64,000 nt of DNA, taken from positions 3,997,501-4,061,500 of the forward strand of contig CP114486.1 of the NCBI GenBank assembly GCA_027186245.1, read 5' to 3'. The notes beneath the pieces were generated by a model, which was not told the DNA's origin, made no database searches, and worked only from the letters and a program-made list of their open reading frames with translations. Origin of the DNA: Coriaria nepalensis (taxonomy: Eukaryota > Streptophyta > Magnoliopsida > Cucurbitales > Coriariaceae). Shown piece after piece: positions 45,948 through 56,579 of this stretch. Every line of letters starts with the position of its first letter. The first letter of the stretch is position 1. Both the position numbers and the translations under genes were made by a program.

Positions 45948-45957
45948 CTTTTATAAC
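45948..45957 (-). promoter_or_regulatory. Possible TATA box of the CCT-motif gene
   Basis: TTATAAAAGG on the minus strand, about 210 bases upstream of the preferred start codon. The sequence is good, but the leader length is unproven. Confidence 0.4.
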
Positions 45958-48025
45958 AAGAAAAAAAAAGACCTTTTGCATATATGCCCTCGTACCTTTA
46001 CTATATTTAAACAGTTTTTAAAACTTGCCTGTTACTCTTTTTACCATCCAAAAAATGATTTCCACTCTCCTTAAAGGAAATAATGAAAAAAAGAAGGATA
46101 AATGACATTTGAGTACCTTCAACTATTAAACTTTACCCATTTACTATCCTAAATAATGAAAACACACTCTTTACCACCGTAAACTTGTTTGTGTACAAAT
46201 TTTGCCCCGATTTGACCCATATAATCTGAACCAACGTCAAAAAAGAAAAAAAAAAAAAAAAACGGATTGCGAGAGAGAATGGTACGATCTTCTTCGTCAT
46301 CCTTTAGTACGTAATTCCCAAGTTCATCAAATTCCAGACTACCTATATTCTTGCTACCGGACACAGGTCTCTAGCATACTAATCATGGAACTAAAGAAAA
46401 TTATGATACTTGTTGATATAAAAATATGTACATCAAAATGCCCGCGATCCATCACGTCTCCCTAATTGACCCGCGATCCATCAAAATACTTGTGGGTCAT
46501 ATAGTGAGCTCACTCTAACACTAAAGTTAGAATAATTAGAGAATAATATAATATTTGTGCTAGAAAAATAATTCTTGTGAACGAGTTTTTTACCTTGTCC
46601 AAAACTAATTATTTGTATCTTTCTTATTTATATTATATTTAATAATATAACCGAAAAATATATAAATATCATATTTATTACTATTGATCTTTAGTTACTA
46701 TATCATTAATAATATTTATCATTACTTTCATAACGTTCCAACGGCTCTAATGTTCTTATGTAGTTCAGTCTCTTATGTTCTAACTCATAATCTTCCGAAT
46801 AGTGTAGCCATCCTCCAACACTAACATTTTACCAAATTCAGCCTTTAAGGTTGGATTGACTTTTATGGTCAAGATCGCCTTAAAAGTCATCATACTTATT
46901 CAGGTTTATCAAATTACCCTCTATCAGGTCGGCATGATCTGTCAATGTTTGGTTCGATAAGCCCTATGACATCATCTCACTTAACCCATACTTTTAAGGT
47001 CTGCTCGGATTTTTACTCAATAGTTAGCCCACTACCATAGTTTTTGGATTCATATGAAGAGTGTGGTAATGACCTTTTTCCGTTGGACACCTTTTCTAGG
47101 AAATGATTAATAAGGTGTGACAACATCTTATCGGTATTTAGATATATCCCAATATTAGTTTCCTTGAAATAAAGAGGCATGGGGACCTTTTCTTCCTCCG
47201 TTGTATTGGGACCTTTTGATGAACTTATATTTCATGTGAATTTTATCTTAGTATATTTGATTTCCAAATCTCTCCTAGCCCCCAAAGATTTGAAGCGAGC
47301 CACCAATTTTGACATATAATTTTTTAGCTTTTAGTTTATGAGCTTATGAATCCGAGCCGAGTCATCTCATGATTTCAATTTTGTAGAATATGACCGAACG
47401 AGATCATCTTTCTTGGAGATTGAATTACTTTAGATTAATTGATCGAACTTAATTATCTCCTATGAAGGTTTTAGAGTTTAGAATAATGATGATGAATTGA
47501 GTAATCTCCTGTAGAAATTTTAGTTCATACTAATGGTGATGAACTGAGTCAGAGATTTTAGTTATAGCTTTAGACTTTTTGTCGAGTGTTATATATACTG
47601 TCTTCGCTTTATAAGAACAAATGACATAACTTGATACCGTATGACTTTGGCCCCATATGCTCATTTATGTTATCTCATGGGTTATATAATAATAGTTAGC
47701 AATACAACCAAGGTCTATAATGTGGGGTTGTGTCTTTCCTTCATCAAAAGCCTATAGGATATGTTGACGCTAGAATTTTGTGGACCCATAGTAAAAGGTA
47801 ACTAGCTTATAAATTTGAAATAAATGCAAGTTGAGTGGTAATAATTAAACTAGCCGACTAAAACCGAACAGTTAAATGATTGATTAAATATGAGTTTCAG
47901 TCGAGTAATACTCGAGTTTGGCCAAATACGGGGCCTTTAACTTAGTTAAAATTTGGTCAAACTATTTTTTCCCTCAAAGAATTAAAATGTCACAAAGGCC
48001 CAAACGAGCAATTAGGAAAATAAAA

Positions 48026-48419
48026 AGAGTTTTCAAGTGATGAATAGTGATCAACCTTTGATCCATTTTAGATTTGATATTTATACATCTCAGATAAGTG
48101 GCCATACCATTTATGCCTTTACACGTGGTATGACTCGATTGACACACACTTATAGTGCCCTGGTGCCTCTGCTACTTCTTTGATTGTACCTTGACACAGT
48201 CAAGAATTTACTCCTCATTACTTGTGTCAAACCTACTATTGCATAGCATAATAGGCCGACCACGCCATTTGGCATAACCACACCCACCATGTCGTTCAAC
48301 ACCATAGTGCCGACCAGATTTGGTCGACAAACCTATACCTTAATCCCTTAATTTATGAATAGAACTTACCTCATCTAACCATAAGTGATCAGCTCAGCAC
48401 ACTCAATCCTAACTTCTTC
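48026..48419. repeat. Direct repeat, left copy (LTR-like)
   Basis: Shares blocks with 49057-49484 in the same order and orientation: TTTTCAAGTGATGAATAG, ATTTATAC, AGTGCCCTGGTGCC, TGACACAGT, GCCGACCA, AATTTATGAATAGAACTTACC and CAGCACACTC. Similarity is roughly 75-80 percent by eye, with small gaps. The spacing of about 1030 bp suits either the LTRs of a small element (TRIM-like) or a plain segmental duplication. Confidence 0.75.
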
Positions 48420-49056
48420 TCCGACCACAATCAACAGAAAACGTCTGATCCTAACTTCTTCTCCTTTAATATCTTAAAATAATATTTGTTCAATAATAAT
48501 AATAAAAATATCACAATAAGCCAAATTTATTGACAAATATTTCAAATAAATCATTATTTAAATCACACTTTCAGGCACTTATCACAACCCCCAACCAGCT
48601 TATTGCTAAGGAAACGTGAAAAAGACACATATCATGATGATAAATTTGAAAATAATCCAAGCAAAACTTTAAAGATATAACAAAATAATTAGTAAAAGAT
48701 CACAATACCTATAAAAATCAATTCGATCATAACTCCTCAAATTAGTGTGTGCGCACTAAGTCATAACCTTCTTACCACAAATTTCAATACATATAACCAT
48801 GAAAACTTCTCCATATAAAAGCATCAACTTCATATCCTCACGGGTACATGAATCATTTTAGTTAAATAGATTTCTCTCATGAAGTTAGAAACAAATATAC
48901 GCTCAATGGAAAGGGATTATAGGACAAACAAGTAAACAAACATTGATCCAGAGATAGGTACTTGATGTTTAAACCTCAACTAATCTTCCCACAAACCTTC
49001 TTCTGGATATTACTCGTCAACTTAAAATAACAACATAATATTGAAACCTAGTAAAT

Positions 49057-49484
49057 AGAGAGTTTTCAGGTGATGAATAGTTATCAATGTTTGACTTATT
49101 TAGGGTTTTGATATTTATACTACTTTGATAAGGGGCCATATCAGTTGTGGCTTTACATGTAGCATAGCCCGATTGGCACATACTAGTAGTGCCCTGGTGC
49201 CCTTGCTACTTCTATGATTGTATCATGACACAGTTAGAGATTTACTCTCCATTACCTGTGTTGGACCTATATGTAGAATAATAAGCCGACCACACTGGTC
49301 GACGTGTTCACCTATATAATCCTTAAATAGAACCTCAAAGATAGGGATGCTTGCCCAAGTTCGGCACTATAATGCCGACCAAACCTGGTCACTAAACCTA
49401 TAACTTGATCCCCTTAATTCATGAATAGAACTTACCTCGTCCAACCACAAATGACTAGCTCGGCACACTCGATTCTAACTTCTC
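49057..49484. repeat. Direct repeat, right copy (LTR-like)
   Basis: The counterpart of 48026-48419. It contains an extra stretch (about 49300-49350) absent from the left copy. Nothing coding was recognised between the copies, and no primer-binding site or polypurine tract was convincing. Confidence 0.75.
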
Positions 49485-50187
49485 CAGCCTCAGCCGGACA
49501 AAGGCATAAAAAGCCCCCAACACCTGCCCACTCTCTTCTTCTTTTTGTTAACTTGGGAATTTGATGAAGTTGAGAATTATCTACTAGAGATCCAATGAAG
49601 AAGAACATACTGAAGCTCGAATAAGAAGGAAGAGGTTTCAGAGTAGACGACAATCATTTCCTCTCTCATGATCAACCTTTTTCTTTTTTATTTAATTTTT
49701 CTTTTCTTGGGTTAGGGTTAAAGATCGGTCAAATTGGGTTAAAATTTAAATGGAATTAACGTTTCCTGTGAAAATAGACGCCAATTTTGCTATAGTAGGT
49801 TGTTGGCTAAATGATAATAGTTCAGGGGTGGTAAAGAGTGTATTTTCATAATATATGGTAGTAAATGGCTGAAGATCAATAATTCAAGGTGCTAAAACTT
49901 CATTTACCCAAAAAGAATAACAAATGAAATGCTGACCAGTTTTTCAATGCCCCGGCCGGTCGTATTTCTTTGAAGGGGTCGTCAGCCGTGTGGTCCGACA
50001 AACCCGATTGCAAATACCGTTGACTGGCGCCTGCATGACTCCAACAACTTCTACTTTTCTACTCTTTCTCTTTATCATTTTGTAAGGAGTTTGAAGGAAA
50101 GCCTAGAGCTTTGTAAATTACTCTCTCTTGGCTCCGTGAATCTGAGTTCTTTCTCTGAGAAGGGGAGAGAGTTGGTATTGTAGAGCC

Positions 50188-51983
50188 ATGGCTATGCAAC
50201 GGCAGGCGGAGAAGATGCAGGAACGCCAGAACTACAGAAATCTCTGGCACACTGACCTTTTGGGCACTATTCAAGCTGACACTCCTTGTACTCTCTCTCT
50301 CTCTCTCTCTCTCTCTGTGTTTATTGTTTGACCTCTGTTTCTGATATGGTGGTTCTGTGGGTGCAGATTGCTGCTTGGCTTTGTGGTGGTAAGTGTCCCT
50401 GACCATTTTTTTTCTAGGGTATTCACTAGGGATTTTGTAGAATGGGTCTGATTCTGTTTATTAGTTGAGTTTATTAATCTGTACTGCTGGAGCTGATTCT
50501 TGCAGTAAATGTCTTTTATTAAAGTTTTTTATTGTGCTTCTGGACTATGAAATTAGCTGATTTTGTTTCTTACCCAAATTTTGGATGGTATGTTGCATAC
50601 TTTTCTAATTTCTGTGAACAGTGCTCTGTGAAACTTTCCATCTTTTTAGATCATATAGCCATGTTAATGATGATGCTGGGTTCTCCCTTTTTCCCTTTTC
50701 TATCGATTTTAGCTGTTTTCTATTGTTTAACCCCGTCTTCTTCTACTTTTCCCTTGGTCTTGGTTGTGTTCAAGTAAGTCCTATATAAAAGATGTCCTTC
50801 TGTTGTTTATCAGGATGTCAATCTGAGGAATATAATCTTTCATTATTGAATATTAGAAACTTCCATTTCCGCAAAACGGTGGATATCATTAGATCACATT
50901 GCAAATGAATCTAACTTATCTGGCTTTTTCTTCATGTAGTGGGCCATGTGTATCGTACTTGCTCCGTAAACGAGCTCTTTATAACGACATGTCAAGGTGA
51001 ATAAATCTGTCGTATTAACCCCCCCCCCCCCCTCAAAGTCGACCTAGATCAATAACATTACGTAGTTCTACAATCATTTCAATTTCGTTTTTGCTCTAGA
51101 TACGTCTGCTGTGCTGGTTATATGCCCTGTAGTGGAAGGTGTGGAGAAAGCCGTTGCCCCGAATTTTGCCTCGGCATTGAGGTATACATAAACATTCATT
51201 GTATCTCTTGACATATCAGTTTAGTTATCTGATAAAAAGTGAAAAAGATTCTGATCAATGACTCTTAATATTGTATGAATCTAATATATTCCAGGCTTTC
51301 CTCTGCTTTGCAAATTCAGTAGCCTCCACTCGGTTTCTGTTGCAAGATGAATTTAACATACAGACGACGCAGTGTGATAATTGCATCATTGTATGATATA
51401 TGATTTCTCTTTCTTTCTCCTTCTTCCTGTTTGTCTTCTTAACGAATCCTACTATATAGTGAAATAATGGTTTCACCAAATTTGTTGTTTAGGCTTTCAT
51501 GCTCATTCTGCAACAAGTGGCATGTATATTCTCCATAGTTGCAATGATAGTCGGGAACCAAGAAATTCAACAGGCTGCTCAGATATTGTCTTGCTTTTCC
51601 GACATGGTCTATTGCACGTAAGAACTCCCCAATTGATCCTTCCCTTAACTCCTACTTACAATGCTTCAAACTTAAAAAATAACTAACATTTCTCTGTCTC
51701 TCTCTCTTCATATGTACATAGGGTCTGCGCGTGTATGCAGGTTAGTCAGTTCTCCGAAAAATTTGACAACTAATGCATGGGTTAATTCGATTCAATCACT
51801 TTATGATAAATTACCCAAATTGAGGTTTTTTTTTTTATATCTCTTTAGACACAGCATAAGGTTGAGATGGACAAGAGAGACGGAGTGTTTGGGCATCAGA
51901 CAATGGCAGTCCCACCTTTCCAGCAGATGTCTCGTTTTGATCAGGCGGTCCCACCAAATGTAGCGGCATATAATTACAGATGA
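50188..51983 (+). CDS. PLAC8-family cysteine-rich protein
   Basis: Eight exons, join(50188-50287, 50367-50388, 50940-50996, 51100-51181, 51295-51390, 51493-51617, 51722-51740, 51849-51983), all GT-AG and in phase, giving 211 residues. It belongs to the plant PLAC8/DUF614 group. The start MAMQRQAEKMQERQNYRNLW leads to the cysteine-rich core YCCLALWCGPC, SYLLRKRALYNDMSRYVCCA, GYMPCSGRCGESRCPEFC, then SVASTRFLLQDEFNIQTTQC and a hydrophobic segment QQVACIFSIVAMIVG that is probably membrane-inserted. It ends with VCACMQTQHKVEMDKRDG and VPPNVAAYNYR. Relatives have a Tyr-Pro-rich GYPP tail. Here that tail is present in the DNA (about 51989-52071, YPPAAHDQGYPARGYPQPAY) but in another frame, after a TGA at 51981. 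The exact function of this subgroup is not known to me; other PLAC8 proteins act in organ size control and metal or calcium handling. A second ATG at 50194 could also serve. Confidence 0.88.
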
Positions 51984-52074
51984 ATACAGTTATCCTCCGG
52001 CTGCTCACGATCAAGGATATCCGGCTAGAGGGTACCCACAACCTGCGTATCCATCTTCTGGTTGTAATAGGTGA

Positions 52075-53391
52075 AGTTTTTTAACCCTGATGTGCATGGA
52101 GATTATAAACCAAACCTTATTCTATTTGGTCTTGTAAGAGAGTTGATCAGTATGGTTTTCTTTTTTCTTTTTTCCTTTTTTTCCAATCATTTTGTGAGTT
52201 TGTTTCGTATGATTAAGTCATTTCCTTTGTCGCAATTATAGACTATGAAGATATATTATAAAGAAACTGAATATGATAAGATCAAATCTTTTAACTGAGC
52301 TAAACTCCACAACAAAAGTGCAGATCACGATAAATTTATATAAATATGATTAACGTATTATTTCTGTAAAATGAAATCTGCCACCACGTCCGATCCAGAC
52401 TTAACTGATGTGATTTTGGGTAGAGGTGGTAATGTAAGGCCGGGTTGGCCTGTTGAAACCTAGCTCGAGCTCGCACTTGAGTCCGGCTTATTTTTAAAGG
52501 CAGTAGGTTTATAGGTTATACGTAAATTTAATTAATTATTTTTAATTTAAAATTGTATAATATTAAGAGTTAAGTAATTTAATAATTTAAATAAAAATTA
52601 GAAATTAGAAATAAGTAAAATAAGAAATTAAAATAAAAAATAATAAGATAAAAAAAATTTAGAACCTAAACTTAAATGATAAGAAATAATATTATGTTAT
52701 TTATTCATACGAAGAATATATTTTATATTATAAAAACTACTTTATTTAAACTGTAAAATTTATTTATTATATATAATTTTTATTCAAAAATTATAAATAA
52801 ATAATAAAAAAAACATATTTTAAAGTATATATTTTTAAAAAAATAATAGATGAAAAAGGTGGGTAAAATATGATAAACATGACTAAGACAGGTAGCAGCA
52901 GCCTTTCGGGAATTCAGAGGTGTCTTTTCATTAATTTAATTTCTTTACAATAATAATACTTTTAGCAATTCCTTCGTACTTTAAATAAGCGCGTGGGCTC
53001 GTTTTTTAAATTTTAATATTTTAAATAAATTGTGCCTTCCACGATCCAACGTCTATAGTTTACTCAAATCTACCCATAAATAAATATAAACTTTATTATT
53101 ATTTTTTATTTTTATTAAATAATTAAACTTTTTTAGTATATTTTTATTTTTATTAAAAATAATTGTGTGTTTGGTAACATAGTCTCAAAGTAATCTTAAA
53201 GTTTGTTTTTTCATTACCAGAAAGGAAAATGAAGAGGAAAAAGAAACGAAAAATGATGATTATAATTTTAAAGTTTCATTACCCAAAAAAAGATTTACCA
53301 AAATTATCATTTAATGTATATACAATATGGACTGTACCTCCATTGTTCCCTTACAGAAAAAATGGGTACGGAAAAAAAAAAGAGTCAAATG
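52075..53391. other. 3' flank of the PLAC8 gene and AT-rich intergenic DNA
   Basis: 52075-52300 probably holds the PLAC8 3' UTR. 52500-53200 is extremely AT-rich with no gene. The last 150 bases are the probable 3' UTR of the BRH1-like gene. Confidence 0.5.
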
Positions 53392-53904
53392 TTACAAACC
53401 GGTGGCGAAATAGGTATATTCGCCGTAAAATTCGGGAATTTCAGAAGCGGCCCAGATCATCTCATTGAAAGAGCTCTGCAAATCGGCAGGAATAAACGGC
53501 GAACGACAGAGCGGGCAAGTCTTCTGCTCGTACGCCATCCAACGGTCCAGACAGCCCTTGTGAAATATATGCCGGCAGTTCGTGAGCCGTCGGATCTCAT
53601 CGTCCGCCTCAAACTCGTAGAGACAGACCGAGCAGCTGTCGGGCGGGTCTACGAGGTCGGAGAACTTGTCGACGGGTAAGAGCTCGCGTATCAGCATGGT
53701 CGAGACGGAATCGAATTCGGCTAAACGGCTCTGTGACTCGGGTTGGTGGGCTTGGGCCCATGGAATGTCGGGCTCGAGGAAATCCTTTATACCCAGATAG
53801 TAAAAGAGGGTGGAGATTAGTTTTCTGATGAAACCCAGAACAGAAAGTGTGTTGAGGAATAATTTTGGGATGAGAAGTTCGGTATATGCAACTGGAAATC
53901 CCAT
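53392..53904 (-). CDS. BRH1: BRH1-like RING-H2 finger protein
   Basis: An intact single exon of 170 residues, the same length as Arabidopsis BRH1 (brassinosteroid-responsive RING-H2), whose mRNA is lowered by brassinosteroid. It is probably an E3 ubiquitin ligase. The N-terminus MGFPVAYTELLIPKLFLNTL continues into SVLGFIRKLISTLFYYLGI, a hydrophobic region that could anchor the protein in a membrane, followed by DFLEPDIPW. The RING-H2 spans 91-133 with Cys91, Cys94, Cys110, His112, His115, Cys118, Cys130 and Cys133, framed by LYEFEADDEIRRLTNCRHIF. The C-terminal tail (FNEMIWAASEIPEFYGEY) is also conserved in the group. A (TA)n run about 60 bases upstream of the ATG may supply the TATA element. 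Confidence 0.94.
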   Translation of the reverse strand: MGFPVAYTELLIPKLFLNTLSVLGFIRKLISTLFYYLGIKDFLEPDIPWAQAHQPESQSRLAEFDSVSTMLIRELLPVDKFSDLVDPPDSCSVCLYEFEADDEIRRLTNCRHIFHKGCLDRWMAYEQKTCPLCRSPFIPADLQSSFNEMIWAASEIPEFYGEYTYFATGL

Positions 53905-53961
53905 CCTGATGAAGCACAGAGAGAGAGAGGGGGGGAGGGGAGAGAGAAATCAGTGACGTGG

Positions 53962-53983
53962 GGATATATATATATATATATAT
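53962..53983 (-). promoter_or_regulatory. (TA)n run that may act as TATA element of the BRH1-like gene
   Basis: About 10 TA units, 58-80 bases upstream of the start codon on the minus strand, followed by a GA/CT-rich leader. The position fits, but a simple TA microsatellite is weak evidence. Confidence 0.35.
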
Positions 53984-56547
53984 GCGGAGGTTAGATTGCT
54001 GAAATATCAATTAGGGGCTTATGCTTTTATTTTCGAAGGAATGTTGCAAATATCAAAAGAGGCCACGAGGGAGTGGGTCCACACTTAGGAAATATCATGA
54101 AACATGGCTTTTCGCTAACATGAAATTTGTTATGGTTAGAAGTGGAGAAGTGCGAATCGATGACTGTTTTCTTATGTTTTTGGTTACAAATTGCAAGTCT
54201 CTTTTTTTTTTCCCTCTCTTCTTCATAAAGAACTAATAAACATGTATCAAAATCCAACAAATTTGGACCTTAAAAAAAAAAGAATCCAATCCACATAGTA
54301 ATATGTGACAAAACAAATTTGTTTTGAAACTTTAGTACATAGTGATGAAAACTGAAAAATATGTAAGGGAAAGACAGAATATATTAGTTCACTGTTTGAA
54401 TCTTCCCCATAGACAAGGGATGAGTGAAGTGACAAAACTCATATTGGTCCCTTCAAAGATATGTGTTTATGTTTTAAACAGAAAGGATTATTGTAATTAA
54501 AATATGGCTTAAAGTATAAACTAATTTACTATTGACGGTTATAGTTATGTTTGTGAACTTAATCTACTACATGACCGAATTCCAAATGAATTTGGCAAGG
54601 TCTCATCATGTCTTTAAAACGTTTGTTTCTTGTCAAACTATCTACTTTGTGTTTAAATGAACAAATTAACACAAACGACATCATAGCTTTTTATAATATA
54701 GTGAATTTTATGATCCGACCCAATTAATTATTGTTATTACTATATTCATCCCATCAGTTACATAATTAAACTTACATGAATTATTTAAGTTTTATAATTT
54801 TTTTTTATTATTGAATTTATATTTTTCTTAAATTTTAAGATCGTAATATATTATTTTTTATTTATTTTTATGTAGGGTTAAGCTGTTGAAATTTCACGGA
54901 CATGTATAGCGTGGATGGGGTGTAACGGCTCCACCAATCATGGTGTTTGAAAAAAAAGACCGATGGATCTAAAGGCCAAAACAAAAGAGTAGTGAGAATA
55001 GCAACAAATGAAGATCAAAATGGGAAAAAACTTGCTTTTTTGGAGCGTAATGTGCATAATTCAGTCATCTACACGATGATGGCTTAGTCAGTGTCGTTTT
55101 CTCATACAAGAGAAGACAAGTGAGTAAAGAAAAGAAGAAAGAAGATGGGTGAGCCCTGGCAGAGGAGCCAAGAGTGATGGGCTGGCCACAAGTGCTGGCG
55201 TGGCGAATTCCGAGCCCAAAGGTCGGCTCGAAATAAGGGACTCTCTCTGACACCCCTGTCCTAATAGTGACACAACACCACTGGGCCCATCTCATATTTT
55301 TTAATGGCCTGCTGGGCCCATCTCATACGCTCACCCACAAGACCATCCAAGTTCCACTCTTTCCTCCACGTTCATGGACCCCCACCTACTGTAATATCCG
55401 ACCAATTCTTATTACTTTCACCCACCGTGTTTCCCTCCTTGTCTCATTCTCCGTCTTCTGTATGATCCATATAATGCCCAAACCTTACTCATTCTTTTAG
55501 TATAACCTGTCGAACTCTTGTGCCAATCTACGAATCCGTTGAATAGGATTGTTATTATAGGGATAAATATGTGATATGATATATATAATAAGATCGCCGT
55601 TCATCTAAGAATTTCTCTAACAATTATTCTTCTGAAATACTGCAGTCTTCATGTATAAAATAGGACACTAAAATCTATGAACTTATCCCTCGTCCCCACT
55701 GGCGTTAGCAAGTCGGCTACTAGTTAGTATTTTTGGGAAGAAATATAACTCAAAAAAGGCCCTCCTCAATTTCATACACAGCAGTCAGACTCTGTCTGCC
55801 ATTAAGGCTTTAAACCCATTTAGCATCTTCCGATTAGTTAATTAAACATGGAAGTAATTATGTAAAGTGAGGCTGTTAGGGTATATACTAAATATGCAGT
55901 GCAAGGTAGGTTTGTCGGAAGGTGTCTGAATCTTGTGCAGATAAAACTGGCTGCAACCTTCCTGGCTGGGCAGATAATAAGCTAAGACAAAGGAACAAAT
56001 AAACATAGTTAAGAATAATGAAGAATAACCCACGTGCGCTTGTAGTTAGAATTAATTACAGTCTATAGACTTAGCTAACTATTTACAAGTTACAACCTAT
56101 GTATAGCTTAGCACGTTACTAATGATCGTCACTGACTAGGACCACATGCACGGTCTGGTTTCCATATGTCCTTTTTCCCTTCGCCAACTACCTTTTTCAC
56201 CTCTACAACTGATCATGTCCATGAACAAGCATGAAGCCTATAGGTAGCTAATCTCGATCGTCCTTTTCAATCAGATATTAAGATATTATTAATGGCTAAG
56301 CTAACATGATTCTTATACTAATCAACAATTGCAGAAAATGACCGTACGGACACGTTTGAATTTGATGTGGTTAGTACTTGTGTATTATATATATCCTTTC
56401 TCTGTCCAGACCTAACTCTGCACTTCAATTCATTATCCCTTTTTTTTTCTGTTCGTGCATGTTTCTTACCACTTTTGTCAAACACTATAAATGTTCGTTT
56501 TGGGTCTTGATAGCACACTACCTACTACCTACCTAAGTTCAGACTTT

Positions 56548-56579
<32 letters not shown>

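Larger units (their letters stand above)
46096..49909. mobile_element. 3.8-kb element with terminal inverted repeats (possible MULE/hAT-type, non-autonomous)
   Basis: The left end from 46096 (GGATAAATGACATTTGAGTACC, then CATTTACTATCCTAAATAATGA and ACACTCTTTACCACC) matches the reverse complement of the right end (GGGTAAATGAAGTTTTAGCACC, CATTTACTACCATATATTATGA, ACACTCTTTACCACC) over about 90 bp. Weaker similarity continues inward to about 46345 and 49560, including CAAATTTTGCC-like and TTCATCAAATTCC blocks. The 8 bases AAAAAGAA lie directly outside both ends and could be a target-site duplication, though the word is low complexity. No transposase was found inside. Most of the interior is AT-rich, with a pair of 0.4-kb direct repeats. 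Confidence 0.7.

Noticed and set aside
53229..53679. Plus-strand frames overlapping the BRH1-like gene
   Set aside because: They are antisense to the intact RING-H2 coding exon and its 3' flank.
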